DNA of 64,000 nt from Rheinheimera aquimaris (GCF_020531985.1 NZ_JAJAVQ010000002.1:1-64000), one strand, 5' to 3'; numbered from the stretch's first letter, positions 45,481 to 55,427 are shown. Notes: generated from the sequence alone by a model not told the origin. Numbers and translations: made by a program.

Positions 45481-45903
45481 TTACTTAAACTGAGATAACC
45501 ATTGATAAAAGGCTTGCTTTGGCAATGCACCCGACTGCTGCGCCACCACGTTACCTTGCTTAAATATCATCAGCGTGGGTATAGAGCGAATATTAAACTG
45601 CGCCGCCAGTTGTTGTTGCTGTTCGGTATCAATTTTGCCAAAACGGAATTGCGGCTCCAGCTCGCTGGCAGCCTGGCTGAAAACAGGGGCAAAACTCTGA
45701 CATGGCCCGCACCAGCTGGCCCAAAAATCGACTACCAATGGCAGTTCAGCTTTTTGCGCATGGGCGGCAAAGTTTGCCGGAGTCAATTCGACCGGTTTGC
45801 CACGGAATAACGCCGTTTTGCATTTACCACAAACCGGTTGCTGCTGCAGACGTTCGGCCGGCACGCGGTTCAGCGCCGCACAATGAGGACAGGCAATAAT
45901 CAT
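45481..45903 (-). CDS. trxC: Thioredoxin 2 (TrxC)
   Basis: Zinc-containing thioredoxin of 140 residues, a cytosolic disulfide reductase. An N-terminal zinc ribbon has C5, C8, C25 and C28 (CPHC, CGKC), and the thioredoxin fold carries WCGPC at 64-68 and the cis-Pro in RSIPTLMIF. In E. coli trxC is OxyR-controlled; no OxyR site is evident by eye here. Confidence 0.96.
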   Translation of the reverse strand: MIIACPHCAALNRVPAERLQQQPVCGKCKTALFRGKPVELTPANFAAHAQKAELPLVVDFWASWCGPCQSFAPVFSQAASELEPQFRFGKIDTEQQQQLAAQFNIRSIPTLMIFKQGNVVAQQSGALPKQAFYQWLSQFK

Positions 45904-45970
45904 GAAAATTCCCCAGACACAGTGATATGCAGACTATATAGCGTCTGGCGCTGCAATTTTAAAGGGAGGG

Positions 45971-46468
45971 TTAAAATTGCAGTTGTTGCCAGGTTGTCTG
46001 GTTATCAAAAGTCAGGCTTTTGATTCTGCCGCGCCCTTCTACATTGACGACATTAATCTGACTGGGCCAGATTGCCTGTAGCGCATCCTGTTTAATGCGC
46101 AGCCCCTGCAGCTCATCAGGTAACGGCATTTCCTGATATACCCAGAAAAAACGCCCGTCCAGCTGACCGCCAAGCAAGGTTAACGGTAACACTTCGCCCC
46201 CAAGTGTCTGCAGCGCGAAGTGCTCGCTGACATACTGACTGAAAGTCTGTTGTGTTTGCTCGCTGTTTAATAAATCAGCCGACTTATCGAACAGCTCTTT
46301 TACGCCATGTTCGGCATCATGCACGTAAAAACGGTGCATTACCTCAAGATTGCCACTGCGGGTGTTAAACAGCACCCGGGTCAGCGCAGTTTTCATTTCA
46401 TGTGCCAGTGCCTGGCCATTACCGGCCAGCACTGACAACATCATTACAATTGCCGGCAACAGACGCAT
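45971..46468 (-). CDS. DUF6702-family exported protein
   Basis: A 165-residue protein with a signal peptide (about 1-22, ending ALA-HE) and no further membrane segment, so periplasmic. It resembles the DUF6702 family: HEMKTALTRVLFNTRSGNLEVMHRFYVHDAEHG, split here at T and V, then a FWVYQEM strand. Its function is unknown. It shares one base with the upstream M1 peptidase gene (46468), so the two are translationally linked and may act together. Confidence 0.7.
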   Translation of the reverse strand: MRLLPAIVMMLSVLAGNGQALAHEMKTALTRVLFNTRSGNLEVMHRFYVHDAEHGVKELFDKSADLLNSEQTQQTFSQYVSEHFALQTLGGEVLPLTLLGGQLDGRFFWVYQEMPLPDELQGLRIKQDALQAIWPSQINVVNVEGRGRIKSLTFDNQTTWQQLQF

Positions 46469-48954
46469 TAATCGTCCTTGTTACCGTCTTTATCTGCTGC
46501 ATCTTTCGCTGCAGGGTCTTTCAGCTTGGTTTTAATGTCGTGCATAATATCGCGGCTGACCTTGGCTTTACTCTTCTCGGCTTTGTACGCTTCGATGCGT
46601 GACGGAATAATACGGCGTGGATAATAGTTATTTTCCACATCCACATCTGCCGTCAGCCATTTCGGGTCCACTTCAACGCTCTGCAACACTTTTTCTTTGT
46701 CAGTAACAATAAGTTTGCTGACATTGAACGGGCTGCGGCGCCAGATTTCTGCCGGAAGGTAGCGCTCTTCAGAGCTACCGTCAGCATAATTCAGCTGCAG
46801 CAGTATCGGCATTACCAGGCCACCCAGGTTGCTAAAATCGAGCACGTAGTAATTTTTGTCTTCTTTAACCGCACGCTCAAATACCTGACGTTCCCATGGC
46901 TCTAACTCTTTCAGGAACTTGTTATAGGCATTCCGTTCTTTGTTCGTTACGGTGAACTGATCATGCTCATCATAAAAATCAGTCACATCTTTATTGCGCT
47001 CAACCCATAAGGTTTTGCCTTCCGCTTTGTTCCGTTCAACAAAGACTGAAGCTGGTTTATCTGCTTCTATCTGGCGCAGGCGGGCAAAATCAATATCCGG
47101 ATTTTTAGTATCCAGTTGTAATTTGTATACCCGATCAAGTGAAATATCGACATGATCTGTGCTGTAGAACCAGCCACGCCAGAACCAGTCCAGGTCAACT
47201 CCTGAGGCTTCTTCCATAGTACGGAAAAAATCTGATGGTGTCGGGCGTTTAAACTTCCAGCGCTGCGAGTATTCTTTAAAGGCAAAATCGAATAATTCGC
47301 GGCCTAAAATCACTTCACGCAAAATATTCAGCGCCACGGCAGGTTTAGTATAGGCATTTGGCCCTAAACGCAGCACGCTGTCCGATTGTGTCATCGTCGG
47401 CACCTGTGTACTGGATTTCATATAATCCACGACATCACGCGCTTCCACGCCCCATGGAATAGTCGGGTCCCACTCGCGGCCGGCGATACCGTCAAGAAAG
47501 CTATTTAACCCTTCATCCATCCAGGTCCATTGCCGTTCATCGGAGTTCACAATCATCGGGAAATAATTGTGCCCCACTTCATGGATCACTACGCCAATCA
47601 GAAAACGTTTCTCAGCCTGAGAATAGGTGCGGCTGCCATCATCCTGTAATTTGGTACGCGGACCATTAAAAGAAATCATCGGATATTCCATACCGCCCAC
47701 CGGGCCGTTAACCGATTGCGCGACCGGGTAAGGGTAATCAAATGAGAACCGCGAATACACTTCCAGCGTGTGAACAACGGCTTCAGTAGAGTATTTCTGC
47801 CAAAGTTCACCGCCTTCTTTCGGGTAGAACGACATTGCCATCACGAAAGGTTGCTCGGCACCACCTTGCTGATAACCTTTGGCATCCCAAATAAATTTAC
47901 GTGACGATGCCCAGGCAAAATCGCGCACATTGTCAGCTTTAAAATGCCAGGTTTTAGTTTTGTCCGTGCCGGCTTTCTCGTTTTCCAGTGCTTCCTGTTC
48001 AGTAACAATAAACACAGGGCGCTTAGCCGTTTTTGCCTGCTCCAGCCGTTGCTGCTGTGCTTTGGTTAGTACTTTACTGCTATTTTGCAACACGCCGGTG
48101 GCAGAGACGACATGATCAGCCGGTACCGTCAGGCTGACATCATAGTCCCCAAACTCCAGCGTAAACTCACCACGGCCAAGAAACTCTTTGTTGGTCCAGG
48201 CTTCGTAATCAGTGTAAGCCACCAGACGCGGGAACCATTGCGCCAGCAAAAAGATATCGTTACCGCCTTCGCGCTCGTCTTTAGGGAAATGCTCATAGCC
48301 GGAGCGCGCAGATACGGCGTCTTCTTCAACAATGTTAAAAGAAAAATCCAGGCTAAAGTCTACTGCCTGACCGGCTTTTAACGGCTTTTCCAGGTCGATA
48401 CGCATTAACGTACCCACCAGCGTTGCTTTTAATGCTTTGCCATTGCTGGTTTTAATATTAGTGATGGAATAACCAAGTTCATTATCGGCCATAAACTGCT
48501 GACGACGCAGCTCGTCCAGACTTAATTTCGCTGGTTCATTGCCGCTGGCCAGTTTGGTCTCAGGCCCACGCCGGCCAATGCCACCAAAACTGGTCGACAT
48601 CTCAGCCATAGAATCATTTTTAAAAATGTTTTGATCCAGCTGTAACCACAGATACTTCAGTGTGTAAGGTGAATTGTTCTGATAATGCACGCTCTGGCTG
48701 GCACTGAGCTGGCGCTGGGTTTCATTCAGACTGGCTGATATTTTATAGTCAACTTGCTGCTGCCAGTATTTTTCTGCCGGCTCGCCCGCAGCATTACGAT
48801 ACACATTAGGTGTAGGCAGTACTTCATCAAGCTGACGAAACTTATCTTCAAAATCACCTTTAGTCTGGCGGATGGCATCAGCACCGGCCAACTGACTGCA
48901 CAGCAGCAAGCCCGCCATGCTAAATATCGAATATCTGGAAAAAGTGGTGGCCAT
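46468..48954 (-). CDS. Exported M1-family metallopeptidase
   Basis: An 828-residue zinc peptidase of the gluzincin M1 type. An N-terminal signal peptide (about 1-26) sends it to the periplasm or outside. Zinc ligands are H458 and H462 in HEVGHN, with catalytic E459, and the third ligand E481 in WMDEGLNSF. The exopeptidase motif GxMEN appears as GGMEY (420-424). After the catalytic part is a long C-terminal region ending in a Lys/Asp-rich tail (KDAADKDGNKDD). Its substrate is unknown. It is followed, with one base shared, by the DUF6702 gene. Confidence 0.88.
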   Translation of the reverse strand: MATTFSRYSIFSMAGLLLCSQLAGADAIRQTKGDFEDKFRQLDEVLPTPNVYRNAAGEPAEKYWQQQVDYKISASLNETQRQLSASQSVHYQNNSPYTLKYLWLQLDQNIFKNDSMAEMSTSFGGIGRRGPETKLASGNEPAKLSLDELRRQQFMADNELGYSITNIKTSNGKALKATLVGTLMRIDLEKPLKAGQAVDFSLDFSFNIVEEDAVSARSGYEHFPKDEREGGNDIFLLAQWFPRLVAYTDYEAWTNKEFLGRGEFTLEFGDYDVSLTVPADHVVSATGVLQNSSKVLTKAQQQRLEQAKTAKRPVFIVTEQEALENEKAGTDKTKTWHFKADNVRDFAWASSRKFIWDAKGYQQGGAEQPFVMAMSFYPKEGGELWQKYSTEAVVHTLEVYSRFSFDYPYPVAQSVNGPVGGMEYPMISFNGPRTKLQDDGSRTYSQAEKRFLIGVVIHEVGHNYFPMIVNSDERQWTWMDEGLNSFLDGIAGREWDPTIPWGVEARDVVDYMKSSTQVPTMTQSDSVLRLGPNAYTKPAVALNILREVILGRELFDFAFKEYSQRWKFKRPTPSDFFRTMEEASGVDLDWFWRGWFYSTDHVDISLDRVYKLQLDTKNPDIDFARLRQIEADKPASVFVERNKAEGKTLWVERNKDVTDFYDEHDQFTVTNKERNAYNKFLKELEPWERQVFERAVKEDKNYYVLDFSNLGGLVMPILLQLNYADGSSEERYLPAEIWRRSPFNVSKLIVTDKEKVLQSVEVDPKWLTADVDVENNYYPRRIIPSRIEAYKAEKSKAKVSRDIMHDIKTKLKDPAAKDAADKDGNKDD

Positions 48955-49064
48955 TAGCAGCGCTCTCTGGTTATTAGAATATATTTTTCGCTGGCTACAA
49001 TAAGAAACTTCGGCAGGTCAGACAAGGGGGCTTTAACACGTTATCCGGTTAATCTGTCGCCAAT

Positions 49065-49091
49065 AAAAAAGCCCCGCTATCGCAGGGCTTT
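49065..49091 (-). terminator. Rho-independent terminator of deaD
   Basis: AAAGCCC/GGGCTTT with an inner GC/GC pairing around TATC. On the minus strand a T-run follows (A-run at 49065-49070). It lies 18 bases beyond the deaD stop. Confidence 0.75.
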
Positions 49092-49108
49092 GAATTAACG
49101 CTATTTGG

Positions 49109-50878
49109 TTAGTCTCTTGGCTTACGTGGCGCACGGGGTGCGGCACCCGGCCGTGGGCCTGGCCCGTTAGACGGACGACGGTCACCCGATGGCGCTGCGC
49201 CAGTGTCTACGGTGATATTCAGTTTCTGCTTACGCACATAGACTTTCTTCAGGTGCTGAAATATTTCGTTCGGAATAGCCGCAGGCAGCTCTACGGTACT
49301 GAAATGATCAAACAGCTTGATGTTACCGATAAACTGGCTGTCTATGTTAGCTTCGTTAGCAATAGCACCAACGATATCACCGGCACGTACACCGTGCTCT
49401 TTACCGACCTCAATCCGATAGGTCTGGTAATCGCCTTTCATTTCACGCTTAACACGCGGACCACGATCCGGCCGATCACCCCGTTCAGGGCGATCACTGC
49501 GTTCGCGGCGTGGGCGGTCTTCACGCTCGCCACGGGCATGCGGTTCACGGATTTCCGGGAACTGACTGGCCACATTCAGCGGCTGATCTTTTTGTGCCAA
49601 ATACAGTAAAGCGGCGGCTAGTTCGGCATCAGTCGCTTCTATTTTTTCGCGCCAGTCGTTGATCAAATCCTGGAAAAAGCTCAGGTTCTGCGTTTCAACA
49701 GTTTGTGCCAGTTGCTCGCGGAACGACTCGATACGACGTTGTTCAATAATTTGCCCTGACGGCAGCGACATCTTATCGATTGGCTGTTTGGTAGCATGCT
49801 CAATGGTACGCAACAAACGGCGCTCACGTGGTGAAACAAACAAAATAGCCTTGCCTTCACGACCAGCACGGCCGGTGCGGCCAATACGGTGGACATAAGC
49901 TTCGCTGTCGTACGGTATATCGTAGTTAACCACCAGACTGATGCGCTCGACATCCAGACCGCGGGCTGCAACGTCGGTTGCAACAATAATGTCCAGCTGG
50001 TTAGCTTTCATTTTGCGGATCGTCAGCTCTCGGTGCGCCTGGTTCATATCACCGTTCAGGCAGGCAACAGCATAACCGCGGGCGCCCAGCTTCTCTGCAA
50101 TTTCTTCAGTCGCACTTTTAGTACGTACGAAAACGATAGAAGCATCATACTCTTCGCCTTCAAGTACACGGGTTAAGGCATCCAGCTTCTGATTGCCGTC
50201 AAGCATCACATAGCTTTGCTTAATGCGCTCAACCGTACTGGTTTTTGACGCAATCTTAATTTCTTCGGCATCTTTTAAATGTTTCTGTGCAATAGCCCGG
50301 ATCGGTGCAGGCATCGTCGCAGAGAACATTGCGACCTGACGACCTGCCGGCGTGGCGTCCATAATGGTCTGCACGTCATCGATAAAGCCCATGCGTAACA
50401 TTTCATCAGCTTCATCCAGCACGATAGCGCGCAGCTTATCCAATTTTAAGGTGCCGCGGTCTAAGTGATCCAGAATACGACCCGGCGTACCGACTATCAC
50501 CTGAGAACCGCGCTTTAACGATTTCAGCTGATTGGTATAACTTTGCCCACCGTATAAAGGTAAGACATGAAACGCAGGCATGTAGCGGGCATACGCCTGA
50601 AACGCTTCCGCAACCTGAATAGCCAGTTCGCGGGTAGGTGCTAGCACCAGAATTTGCGGATCATTCTGTGAAGGATCCAGACGCGCCAGTAATGGCAAAG
50701 CAAAAGCACCTGTTTTACCGGTACCTGTTTGCGCCTGGCCAAGCACGTTTTCACCAGCTAATAACTTGGGGATAGCCGCCGCCTGAATAGGCGAAGGTGA
50801 TTCATAGCCAAGTTCAGTTACAGCACGAACAATAGCTTCAGGCAGCATAAGCTGGGAAAATGACACAGTGTCAGACAT
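49109..50878 (-). CDS. deaD: DEAD-box ATP-dependent RNA helicase DeaD/CsdA
   Basis: RNA helicase of the cold-shock and ribosome-assembly type. The 589 residues hold motif I AQTGTGKT at 49-56, DEAD at 155-158, SAT, and HRIGRTGRAG in the second RecA fold. An Arg/Asp/Glu-rich linker of repeated RPERGDR-like units (about 445-480) precedes a DbpA-type RNA-binding domain (YRIEVGKEHGVRAGDIVGAI) and a Pro/Arg/Gly-rich tail. The ATG at 50878 fits the usual MSDTxxxF start; an ATG eight codons upstream is possible. Confidence 0.95.
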   Translation of the reverse strand: MSDTVSFSQLMLPEAIVRAVTELGYESPSPIQAAAIPKLLAGENVLGQAQTGTGKTGAFALPLLARLDPSQNDPQILVLAPTRELAIQVAEAFQAYARYMPAFHVLPLYGGQSYTNQLKSLKRGSQVIVGTPGRILDHLDRGTLKLDKLRAIVLDEADEMLRMGFIDDVQTIMDATPAGRQVAMFSATMPAPIRAIAQKHLKDAEEIKIASKTSTVERIKQSYVMLDGNQKLDALTRVLEGEEYDASIVFVRTKSATEEIAEKLGARGYAVACLNGDMNQAHRELTIRKMKANQLDIIVATDVAARGLDVERISLVVNYDIPYDSEAYVHRIGRTGRAGREGKAILFVSPRERRLLRTIEHATKQPIDKMSLPSGQIIEQRRIESFREQLAQTVETQNLSFFQDLINDWREKIEATDAELAAALLYLAQKDQPLNVASQFPEIREPHARGEREDRPRRERSDRPERGDRPDRGPRVKREMKGDYQTYRIEVGKEHGVRAGDIVGAIANEANIDSQFIGNIKLFDHFSTVELPAAIPNEIFQHLKKVYVRKQKLNITVDTGAAPSGDRRPSNGPGPRPGAAPRAPRKPRD

Positions 50879-50985
50879 ACGTTGTTTAAACCTCAATAAC
50901 ACGCAGGCGTAGTGGTAGTGCTATTGTTGTTTTTACTTAGCCTGCAAAGCAGTAAAAACACGTAAATCAGGCCAAAAACATAGCA

Positions 50986-51013
50986 TTGACCGATTTTATT
51001 CCAGTAGTATAGC
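50986..51013 (+). promoter_or_regulatory. mioC promoter
   Basis: TTGACC (50986-50991) and TATAGC (51008-51013) are 16 bases apart and lie 28 bases before the mioC ATG. Transcription from here runs toward oriC. I see no DnaA box in this promoter, unlike in E. coli. Confidence 0.55.
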
Positions 51014-51041
51014 CAAACATTCTTATGACAAGAGGCCTATC

Positions 51042-51479
51042 ATGATAGACATCCTCGTTGGCAGCCAAATGGGCGCAGCGGAATATGTGGCAGAACAAGT
51101 TGCTGAAACACTGGTACAAGCGGGCTATGACGTTAAACTACATCTGAAACCCGAACTGGATCACCTCAACCAAAATCACGTCTGGTTAGTAATCACATCC
51201 ACCTATGGCGCAGGAGATCTGCCTGATAATATTCAACCCTTTGCGGATCAATTAGCACAAGATCGGCGTGATCTTACCACACTTTCTTATGCCGTGATCA
51301 CTTTAGGTGACTCAGGCTACGATACTTTTTGCGAAGCTGGGCGAAAAATAGACCATTTACTACAGAAAAGAAGGGCTCGCCGTTTAATTACAGCATTAGA
51401 AATTGATGCTCAGGATCCGCAATTACCCGAAGATACTGCCCTGCTCTGGCTACCCCAGCTAATAAAAAATCTGCGATAA
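51042..51479 (+). CDS. mioC: Flavodoxin-like protein MioC
   Basis: A 145-residue FMN-binding flavodoxin, in E. coli linked to biotin synthase activity. The phosphate-binding loop is GSQMGAAEYVAE, and the later flavin loops are TSTYGAGDLPDN and LGDSGYDTFCEAG. It lies directly beside oriC and is read toward it, exactly as mioC is in E. coli, followed by mnmG. Confidence 0.92.
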   Translation: MIDILVGSQMGAAEYVAEQVAETLVQAGYDVKLHLKPELDHLNQNHVWLVITSTYGAGDLPDNIQPFADQLAQDRRDLTTLSYAVITLGDSGYDTFCEAGRKIDHLLQKRRARRLITALEIDAQDPQLPEDTALLWLPQLIKNLR

Positions 51480-51484
51480 AAAAA

Positions 51485-51503
51485 GCGGGTGCAAAACACC
51501 CGC
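51485..51503 (-). terminator. Hairpin after mioC, oriented to stop minus-strand transcripts
   Basis: A perfect 7-bp stem GCGGGTG/CACCCGC with a CAAAA loop. The A-run lies on its left (51478-51484), so on the minus strand it ends in T's. It could stop transcripts leaving oriC toward mioC; on the plus strand it would be a weak terminator of mioC. No minus-strand gene is present here. Confidence 0.45.
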
Positions 51504-51639
51504 AAACACAAGTATCTCTCAGGAAGAACAGGATAACGTTAGTTTCTCCCGGGTTGGCCTCAGCAATAAAACCAACTTGACGCCACAGTACAGCGCAGCA
51601 GTTGCTTTGTCCTGATATCAGCATGATAAAGCCATGATA

Positions 51640-52040
51640 AGTGACAGATCAGCTAAGATCGGTTTACCCCCAAGTTATATACAGACTTTAAAATTTATCA
51701 GATCATCTGTGCATAACTAACGATAAAAGTGGTGATTAAGCTGTATTTATCCTAGTTATAAAAAAAATATTTTTTTGATATGTGGATAACACCCCAAGTT
51801 GATCACCGGTTCAACGTCAGCAGATCCTAGTTTGATCACAGGATCTGATCCAATCTAACTTGCTGATCCTTTTCGTGAAGATCTACTTATGCACCTATCA
51901 GGCGGTCTCTAATAGTAAAAATAATAAAAAGATCTCTAAAAAGATCTTATTTAATTTAGAAGATCCTCTGCCCTCTGTAGCATTCCACTTAACCTCAGAT
52001 CAGGCTACAATACGCCTCTTTGAAAACGTGATCTTATTAA
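51640..52040. other. oriC: Chromosomal replication origin oriC, E. coli type
   Basis: The 580-base mioC-mnmG gap contains oriC in its right part. Fifteen GATC sites fall between 51647 and 52033, about ten times the chance number. DnaA boxes are TGTGGATAA (51781-51789, perfect), TGTGCATAA (51708-51716), and weaker TTATATACA (51675-51683), TTATCCTAG (51747-51755) and TTATGCACC (51887-51895). An AT-rich run (51757-51777) sits between boxes. On the mnmG side are the 13-mers of the unwinding element. Order mioC-boxes-13-mers-mnmG is the same as in E. coli. The left part, 51504-51639, shows nothing I can name. Confidence 0.9.
51921..51955. other. DNA unwinding element, GATCT 13-mers
   Basis: Three copies resemble the E. 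coli 13-mer GATCTNTTNTTTT: GATCTTTTTATTA (minus, 51933-51921), GATCTTTTTAGAG (minus, 51946-51934) and GATCTTATTTAAT (plus, 51943-51955). The second and third share one GATC. They lie between the DnaA boxes and mnmG, where duplex opening is expected. Confidence 0.75.
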
Positions 52041-52059
52041 TCCAGATACTGAGGCAATT

Positions 52060-53949
52060 ATGCTGTACCAGCAGACATTCGACGTTATCGTTGTAGGCGG
52101 CGGCCATGCAGGCACTGAAGCTGCATTGGCAGCAGCGCGTATGGGTCGTAATACCCTATTGCTTACCCATAATGTTGAAACACTGGGACAGATGTCATGC
52201 AACCCGGCCATAGGTGGCATTGGTAAAGGTCATCTGGTAAAGGAAATTGATGCCCTGGGCGGCGCCATGGCTATCGCTGCTGACAAAGGTGGTATTCAGT
52301 TCCGTACGCTTAACAGTTCCAAAGGCCCGGCAGTTCGAGCTACCAGGGCCCAGGCTGATCGTCAATTGTATCGCGCAGCTATCCGGCATATGCTGGAAAA
52401 CCAACCTAATTTAAGTATCTTCCAACAGGCATGTGATGACTTAATTGTTGAAAATGACAAAGTTACCGGCGTTGTTACCCAAATGGGCCTGAAATTTAAG
52501 GCAAATGCTGTTGTACTGACTGTTGGTACTTTTCTGGGTGGCCAAATACATATCGGCTTGCAAAGCCACTCAGGCGGCCGTGCCGGTGATCCGCCGTCTA
52601 TCGCGCTGGCAAAACGTCTACGTGAATTGCCTTTTAGGGTCGACAGATTAAAAACCGGTACACCACCGCGCATTGATGCACGGACAGTTGATTTTTCGGT
52701 AATGCAAGCTCAGCCGGGTGACAACCCAACACCGGTATTTTCATTTCTAGGCAAACAAGCCGATCATCCTGCACAAATACCGTGTTACATCACTTATACC
52801 AACGAAAAAACCCATGATGTTATTCGCAATAACCTTGACCGCTCCCCTATGTATACCGGCGTAATTGAAGGTATAGGTCCGCGTTATTGCCCATCTATTG
52901 AAGATAAAATCATGCGTTTTGCCGATAAAGACAAACATCAGATCTTTATCGAGCCAGAAGGCCTGACTACTCACGAACTTTATCCGAACGGTATATCAAC
53001 CAGCCTGCCATTTGATGTGCAGCTGAGCATAGTCCGTTCAATTAAGGGTATGGAAAATGCTCATATAACCCGTCCTGGTTATGCCATTGAGTATGATTTC
53101 TTTGATCCGCGCGATCTGAAAAGCACACTGGAAACCAAGTTTATCAGTGGTCTGTTTTTTGCTGGCCAGATTAATGGCACAACGGGTTACGAAGAAGCCG
53201 GTGCACAGGGTTTACTGGCTGGCTTAAATGCCGCCTTATTCAGCCAGGACAAGCAAGGCTGGTCACCTAGCCGCGATCAAGCTTATTTAGGCGTGCTGGT
53301 TGATGATCTGACAACACTTGGTACTAAAGAGCCATATCGTATGTTCACCAGCCGGGCTGAATATCGCCTGATGCTGCGTGAAGATAACGCTGATGCCCGT
53401 TTAACCGAGAAAGGCCGTGAATTAGGCCTGGTAGATGATGTGCGCTGGGCTGCGTTTAATGAAAAGATGGAACAAATTGCGCTGGAGCGTCAACGCTTAA
53501 AGCAAAGCTGGATCCATCCACAACACGCTGCACTGGGGCAGGTAAATGCCCTGGTAAAGACACCTTTGAGCAAAGAAGCCAGTTTAGAAGAGCTGGTACG
53601 CCGGCCAGAAGTCAATTATATCGATCTGATGCAAATCGGTGACCTTGGCCCGGCGCTGACAGATCCTGCCGCAGCTGAACAGGTTGAAATTCAGATCAAA
53701 TACGAAGGGTATATTCATCGTCAACAAGACGAAATTGCTAAACAGCAACGTAACGAACAAACGTTATTGCCGCAGCAATTTGATTATAAAGCCGTTAAAG
53801 GCTTGTCAAACGAAGTTATTGTTAAGCTGAACCAGACTCAGCCACAAACCGTTGGCCAGGCATCGCGTATTTCCGGTATTACACCTGCAGCCATTTCACT
53901 GTTACTGGTGTACCTGAAAAAGCAGGGCTTGTTGCGTAAAACGGCTTAA
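52060..53949 (+). CDS. mnmG: tRNA uridine-5-carboxymethylaminomethyl modification enzyme MnmG
   Basis: FAD-dependent partner of MnmE in cmnm5U34 synthesis (GidA). The 629 residues begin with the FAD motif [19 protein letters not shown], have the conserved [21 protein letters not shown], split here, the [10 protein letters not shown] motif, and [16 protein letters not shown]. The C-terminal helical domain ends with [13 protein letters not shown]. It begins 20 bases right of the last oriC GATC and starts the mnmG-rsmG-parA-parB series. Confidence 0.98.
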   Translation: MLYQQTFDVIVVGGGHAGTEAALAAARMGRNTLLLTHNVETLGQMSCNPAIGGIGKGHLVKEIDALGGAMAIAADKGGIQFRTLNSSKGPAVRATRAQADRQLYRAAIRHMLENQPNLSIFQQACDDLIVENDKVTGVVTQMGLKFKANAVVLTVGTFLGGQIHIGLQSHSGGRAGDPPSIALAKRLRELPFRVDRLKTGTPPRIDARTVDFSVMQAQPGDNPTPVFSFLGKQADHPAQIPCYITYTNEKTHDVIRNNLDRSPMYTGVIEGIGPRYCPSIEDKIMRFADKDKHQIFIEPEGLTTHELYPNGISTSLPFDVQLSIVRSIKGMENAHITRPGYAIEYDFFDPRDLKSTLETKFISGLFFAGQINGTTGYEEAGAQGLLAGLNAALFSQDKQGWSPSRDQAYLGVLVDDLTTLGTKEPYRMFTSRAEYRLMLREDNADARLTEKGRELGLVDDVRWAAFNEKMEQIALERQRLKQSWIHPQHAALGQVNALVKTPLSKEASLEELVRRPEVNYIDLMQIGDLGPALTDPAAAEQVEIQIKYEGYIHRQQDEIAKQQRNEQTLLPQQFDYKAVKGLSNEVIVKLNQTQPQTVGQASRISGITPAAISLLLVYLKKQGLLRKTA

Positions 53950-53966
53950 CTCAGACAAGGTTATTG

Positions 53967-54584
53967 ATGCTAGAACAATTACGCTCGCTGGTTGCGCAAA
54001 CCGACTTATCGCTGACAGATCAGCAACTGCAGCAATCTGTTGAATATGTAAAGCTGCTGGATAAATGGAACAGTGCCTACAACCTGACATCTGTGCGCGA
54101 TCCACAAGAAATGTTGATCAAACATGTGATGGATAGTCTGGTGGTGGCGCCACACCTGAGCGGAGATCGCTTTATTGATGTTGGCACCGGACCGGGTTTA
54201 CCGGGTGTATTACTCGCGATCTACTATCCGGATAAACAATTTACTCTGCTCGACAGTCTGGGTAAACGTGTTCGTTTTCTCAATCAGGTGAAATTGCAGC
54301 TGAAGTTGAGCAATGTTTTCCCCTTACAAAGCCGGGTAGAAGACCATCAGCCAGAACATGGCTATGATGGCGTGATCAGCCGCGCTTTTGCTTCTATGAA
54401 CGATATGCTGAACTGGTGCAGGCATTTACCTGCGCCAACTGGGCGCTTTTTCGCCATGAAAGGTGCAGCTGTACAAGAAGAAATTGCAGCTTTGCCTGAT
54501 TTTGTTAAAGTAGCGTCCGTTCAGCCATTGCTGGTACCACAGTTGCAAGCGCAACGGCATTTGGTAATACTGGACCCCTGCTAA
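53967..54584 (+). CDS. rsmG: 16S rRNA (guanine(527)-N(7))-methyltransferase RsmG
   Basis: SAM-dependent methyltransferase (GidB) that makes m7G527 in 16S rRNA; loss gives low-level streptomycin resistance in several species. The 205 residues contain the SAM motif [27 protein letters not shown] and SRAFASM. The ATG at 53967 follows AAGG; a TTG one codon earlier is less likely. It is 17 bases after mnmG. Confidence 0.97.
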   Translation: MLEQLRSLVAQTDLSLTDQQLQQSVEYVKLLDKWNSAYNLTSVRDPQEMLIKHVMDSLVVAPHLSGDRFIDVGTGPGLPGVLLAIYYPDKQFTLLDSLGKRVRFLNQVKLQLKLSNVFPLQSRVEDHQPEHGYDGVISRAFASMNDMLNWCRHLPAPTGRFFAMKGAAVQEEIAALPDFVKVASVQPLLVPQLQAQRHLVILDPC

Positions 54585-54603
54585 CTGATAACGAGGACAT
54601 CTT

Positions 54604-55398
54604 GTGGCGAAAGTGATCGCAATAGCTAACCAGAAAGGTGGTGTAGGTAAAACCACTACGGCAGTGAATCTGGCTGCCTCGCTGGCTGCGACCAAGCGCA
54701 AGGTACTTCTGATCGATTTGGATCCTCAGGGCAATGCTACTATGGGCAGCGGGGTCGATAAATATGAGCTGCCAGCGACTGCCTATGAATTGCTGGTAGA
54801 TGACAAACCGTTAGTTGATGTATTGGTCAAAGAAACCAGTGGTGGTTATCATCTGGTTGGCGCTAATGCCGATCTCACCGCTGCTGAAGTGCGTTTAATG
54901 AATGTTTTTGCCCGTGAACTGCGTTTGCGCAATGCACTGAAAGATTACCGCAACAGTTACGATTTTATTTTTATCGACTGCCCGCCTTCACTCAATATGC
55001 TTACGGTCAATGCCATGGCTGCTGCAGATACTGTACTGGTACCAATGCAGTGCGAGTATTTTGCTCTGGAAGGTTTAACCGCTTTGGTTGAAACTATTAA
55101 TCAGCTGGCTGCGGCTGTTAATTCAGAGTTAAAGATCGAAGGTATATTAAGAACGATGTACGATCCGCGTAATCGTTTGGCCAACGACGTATCAGAGCAG
55201 TTAAAACAACATTTTGGTGACAAGGTCTACCGCGCCGTTATTCCACGCAATGTGCGCCTTGCCGAAGCACCCAGTTTTGGTGCGCCGGTAATGTATTATG
55301 ACAAGAGCTCAACCGGGGCTAAAGCCTATCTGGCGCTGGCTGGCGAAATGTTACGCCGGGCCGATAAAAAAACGGTTAACAGCCCCGCCGCTGTCTGA
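54604..55398 (+). CDS. parA: Chromosome partitioning ATPase ParA
   Basis: Walker-type ATPase of the ParA/Soj family that moves ParB-parS complexes. The 264 residues show the deviant Walker A KGGVGKTTTAVNLA at about 10-23, the DLDPQGNAT motif and IFIDCPPSLNMLT as Walker B. There is no N-terminal DNA-binding extension, so it is the chromosomal type. It begins with GTG, 19 bases after rsmG, and parB follows by 29 bases. Confidence 0.97.
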   Translation: MAKVIAIANQKGGVGKTTTAVNLAASLAATKRKVLLIDLDPQGNATMGSGVDKYELPATAYELLVDDKPLVDVLVKETSGGYHLVGANADLTAAEVRLMNVFARELRLRNALKDYRNSYDFIFIDCPPSLNMLTVNAMAAADTVLVPMQCEYFALEGLTALVETINQLAAAVNSELKIEGILRTMYDPRNRLANDVSEQLKQHFGDKVYRAVIPRNVRLAEAPSFGAPVMYYDKSSTGAKAYLALAGEMLRRADKKTVNSPAAV

Positions 55399-55427
55399 GC
55401 GTTAATTTTTTAGGGAAGCAATTTAGC

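Noticed and set aside
49830-49850. Further parS site near CACGTGGTGAAACA in deaD
   Set aside because: The two half-sites are shifted and do not form the 16-base palindrome.
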